Positions 5,904-7,591 of a stretch of DNA of 7,591 nt are shown in pieces. Numbering within the stretch: position 1 is the stretch's first letter; each line of letters begins with the position of its first letter. The notes beneath the pieces were generated by a model that saw nothing but the letters and a program-made list of their open reading frames with translations, was not told the DNA's origin and did not search any database. Origin of the DNA: CADCVT01 sp035940955 (GTDB lineage: Bacteria > Actinomycetota > Thermoleophilia > Solirubrobacterales > Solirubrobacteraceae); assembly GCA_035940955.1 (NCBI GenBank), contig DASZEJ010000015.1:1-7591 (forward strand), in the 5' to 3' direction. The position numbers and the translations under genes are program-made.

Positions 5904-6314
5904 ATGGAGCGCACACTCATCCTCGTCAAGCCGGACGCCTTCGCCCGCAACCTGACCGGCGAGATCATCGCCCGGTTCGAGCGCAAGGGGCTGCGCATCG
6001 CGGCGCTGAAGCACATGCAGGTCACCGAGGACCTCGCGCGGCAGCACTACGGCGAGCACGAGGGCAAGCCGTTCTTCGGCGAGCTGGTCGACTTCATCAC
6101 CTCGGCGCCGCTGGTCGCGATGGTGCTCGAGGGCGCCGACGCGATCCGGGCGGCGCGGCAGGTGATCGGCGCGACGAACCCGCTCGAGGCGGCGCCCGGG
6201 TCGATCCGCGGCGACTTCGCGCTCGAGGTCGGCAAGAACATGGTGCACGGCTCGGACTCCGCGGAGTCGGCGGAGCGCGAGGCGAAGCTGTTCTTCCCCG
6301 AGCTGACCCGCTAG
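5904..6314 (+). CDS. ndk: Nucleoside diphosphate kinase
   Basis: 136 residues, exactly the usual size. A cytoplasmic enzyme, normally tetrameric or hexameric, that passes the gamma phosphate of ATP to NDPs and dNDPs through a phosphohistidine. Family residues are all in place: Lys9 in ILVKPDAF, Tyr49 and the Phe/Gly-rich KPFFGELVDFI region (55-65), Arg85, Thr91 in GATNPLEAAPGSIRGDF (89-105), Arg102, Asn112, and the active-site His115 in NMVHGSDS (112-119). The ATG at 5904 gives the canonical MERTLILVKPDA start. The TAG stop at 6312-6314 shares its G with the first base of the maf frame, so the two genes are probably co-transcribed. Upstream is the palindromic repeat region with a -10 box close to the start. 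Confidence 0.97.
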   Translation: MERTLILVKPDAFARNLTGEIIARFERKGLRIAALKHMQVTEDLARQHYGEHEGKPFFGELVDFITSAPLVAMVLEGADAIRAARQVIGATNPLEAAPGSIRGDFALEVGKNMVHGSDSAESAEREAKLFFPELTR

Positions 6315-6853
6315 TCCTCGCCAGCCGCTCGCCGCAGCGGCGGGCGATCCTGGAGCAGCTGGGCATCCCGTTCATCGTCGCGCCCGCCGACGTCGAGGAG
6401 CTGGAGGAGGGCGACCCGGTCGCGGTGGCGACCGAGAACGCGCGCCGCAAGGCCGCCGCGGTGGAGGGGGACGTGGTGCTCGGCGTCGACACCGTCGTCG
6501 CCCTCGACGGGCGCATCTACGGCAAGCCGGCCGGCGAGCGCGAGGCGGCGGCGACGCTCGCGGCGCTGAGCGGCCGCGCGCACGACGTGGTCAGCGGCCT
6601 GGCGATCGCCCGCGGCGGGCGGATCGAGGTCTGCGCCGCGACGACCCGCGTGACCTTCCGCCCGCTGTCCGGGGCGATGATCCGCTGGTATCTGGCCACG
6701 GGGGAATGGCGCGACCGGGCGGGTGGCTACGCTGTCCAGGGACGGGGCGCTGCGCTGGTCGAGAAGATCGAGGGCGACTACCTCAACGTGGTCGGGCTCC
6801 CCGTCTCGCAATTGCTCGCCCGCGCACCCGGGCTGCTATGGGGGGCGCGGTAG
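6314..6853 (+). CDS. maf: Maf-family nucleotide pyrophosphatase, start codon abnormal
   Basis: The frame gives 179 residues and ends at TAG 6851-6853. Maf proteins hydrolyse certain or modified nucleoside triphosphates to monophosphates and affect septum formation. Motifs, counting from 6314: LASRSPQRRAILEQLGI (2-18), the N-terminal SxSPxRR signature that binds the triphosphate; TENARRKA (40-47); LGVDTVVALDGRIYGKP (56-72) with Asp59 as likely catalytic base; LSGRAHDVVSGLAI; and GGYAVQGRGAALVEKIEGDYLNVVGLP near the end. The problem is the start. No ATG, GTG or TTG occurs in this frame from 6041 up to the GTG at 6425, which would drop the first 37 residues, including the essential signature. 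Codon 6314 is GTC and overlaps the ndk TAG by one base, exactly where an overlapping GTG (TAGTG) would be expected. Start loss, sequencing error, a non-standard start or a fusion by frameshift from ndk are all possible. Family assignment is firm; the start is not. Confidence 0.85.
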   Translation, partial: VLASRSPQRRAILEQLGIPFIVAPADVEELEEGDPVAVATENARRKAAAVEGDVVLGVDTVVALDGRIYGKPAGEREAAATLAALSGRAHDVVSGLAIARGGRIEVCAATTRVTFRPLSGAMIRWYLATGEWRDRAGGYAVQGRGAALVEKIEGDYLNVVGLPVSQLLARAPGLLWGAR

Positions 6854-6856
6854 ATT
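6851..6856 (+). promoter_or_regulatory. Possible -10 box upstream of mreB, overlapping the maf stop
   Basis: TAGATT fits TANNNT and its first three bases are the maf stop codon. It ends 24 bases before the mreB ATG, so the transcript would carry a short leader of roughly 15-18 bases without a Shine-Dalgarno site. No -35 sits at standard spacing, so this is weaker than the other boxes. Confidence 0.3.
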
Positions 6857-6880
6857 GGCAGCCCGTTTCTCCCGCTACGC

Positions 6881-7591
6881 ATGGGCTTCTTCAGCTACCT
6901 GACCGGATTCGGCGGCCGCGACATGGCGGTCGATCTGGGGACCGCGAACACCCTCGTCTACGTGCGCGGGCGCGGGATCGTGCTGAGCGAGCCGAGCGTG
7001 GTGGCGATCGACTCGCGCAGCGGCGAGGTCCACGCCGTGGGCATCGAGGCCAAGCGGATGCTCGGCCGCACGCCCGGGACGATCCAGGCGATCCGGCCGC
7101 TCAAGGACGGCGTCATCGCCGACTTCGACGTCACCGAGGAGATGCTGCGCCACTTCATCCAGAAGGTCCACCAGAACCGGTGGGCCCACCCGCGCGTCGT
7201 CGTCTGCGTCCCCTCCGGGGTCACCGGGGTGGAGAAGCGCGCGGTGGAGGAGGCGTGCCTGTCCGCCGGCGCCCGCCAGGCCTACCTCATCGAGGAGCCG
7301 ATGGCGGCGGCGATCGGCGCCGGGCTGCCGGTCGGGGAGCCGACCGGCTCGATGGTCGTCGACATCGGCGGCGGCACGAGCGAGGTCGCGGTGATCTCGC
7401 TCGGCGGCATCGTCGTCAGCCAGTCGATCCGCGTCGGCGGCGACGAGCTGGACGAGGCGATCATCAACTACGCCAAGCGCGAGTACAAGCTGCTCATCGG
7501 CCAGCAGACGGCCGAGGAGGTCAAGCTGGAGATCGGGTCCGCGTACCCGATGGAGGAGGAGGTCCAGGCGGAGATCCGGGGGCGCGACATG
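6881..7591 (+). CDS. mreB: Rod-shape-determining protein MreB (3' truncated)
   Basis: The first 237 codons of a protein family of about 340 residues; the window ends on a codon boundary, so the actin fold is cut in its second half. MreB is an actin-like ATPase that forms membrane-bound filaments and guides the elongation cell-wall machinery. Seen: the short hydrophobic N-terminus MGFFSYLTGF, which could help membrane attachment; phosphate-1 loop AVDLGTANTLVYV (16-28); GIVLSEPSVVAID (32-44); IRPLKDGVIADFD (71-83); VVVCVPSGVTGVEKRAV (106-122); LIEEPMAAAIGAGLPV (136-151); phosphate-2 loop MVVDIGGGTSEVAVISLGGIV (158-178); RVGGDELDEAIINYAKREY (184-202); and the adenosine-side segment IGQQTAEEVKLEIGSAYP. 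The ATG at 6881 gives the standard N-terminus. mreC and mreD are expected directly downstream, outside the window. Confidence 0.97.
   Translation, partial: MGFFSYLTGFGGRDMAVDLGTANTLVYVRGRGIVLSEPSVVAIDSRSGEVHAVGIEAKRMLGRTPGTIQAIRPLKDGVIADFDVTEEMLRHFIQKVHQNRWAHPRVVVCVPSGVTGVEKRAVEEACLSAGARQAYLIEEPMAAAIGAGLPVGEPTGSMVVDIGGGTSEVAVISLGGIVVSQSIRVGGDELDEAIINYAKREYKLLIGQQTAEEVKLEIGSAYPMEEEVQAEIRGRDM

Overview
The window is a GC-rich (clearly over 70% by eye), plus-strand-only chromosomal segment from an actinobacterium. The order valS - folC - small membrane genes - ndk - maf - mreB, the dominance of G/C in third codon positions, several starts without a Shine-Dalgarno sequence but with a TANNNT box just upstream, and the secreted Lys/Ala-rich protein suggest a soil-type actinobacterium, most likely class Thermoleophilia (Solirubrobacter / Conexibacter / Patulibacter relatives). 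The class-level placement is inference from gene order and composition, not from a marker search.

Layout: (1) 1-140, the Pro/Thr-rich tail of a truncated upstream gene; (2) 253-738, a small exported protein of unknown function, closed by a strong GC hairpin at 764-790; (3) 821-4679, a tight cluster of valS (valyl-tRNA synthetase), folC (folylpolyglutamate/dihydrofolate synthase) and a 38-residue single-helix membrane peptide, each start overlapping the previous stop in a GTGA; (4) 4691-5227, a two-helix membrane protein with two zinc ribbons; (5) 5228-5903, a 676-base gene-free stretch filled by a tandem duplication of a roughly 306-base unit, each unit being a long imperfect palindrome with nested inner palindromes; (6) 5904-6314, ndk; (7) 6314-6853, maf, which lacks a normal start codon; (8) 6881 to the window end, the first 237 codons of mreB.

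Functionally this is a housekeeping neighbourhood: aminoacylation, folate polyglutamylation, nucleotide balancing (Ndk) and nucleotide sanitation/division control (Maf) beside the start of the rod-shape locus (MreB; mreC/mreD are expected just outside). In many other actinobacteria a membrane protein (DUF4233 type) sits between folC and ndk. Here that slot is held by the 38-residue peptide and the zinc-ribbon membrane protein.

The most unusual items are the tandem long-palindrome element between the zinc-ribbon gene and ndk, whose inner stems differ between the two copies at several positions while staying paired; the apparent loss of the maf start codon (a GTC where an overlapping GTG would be expected); and a recurrent TAG-N-CT/TT box 8-24 bases before start codons, in two cases built on the stop codon of the preceding gene.
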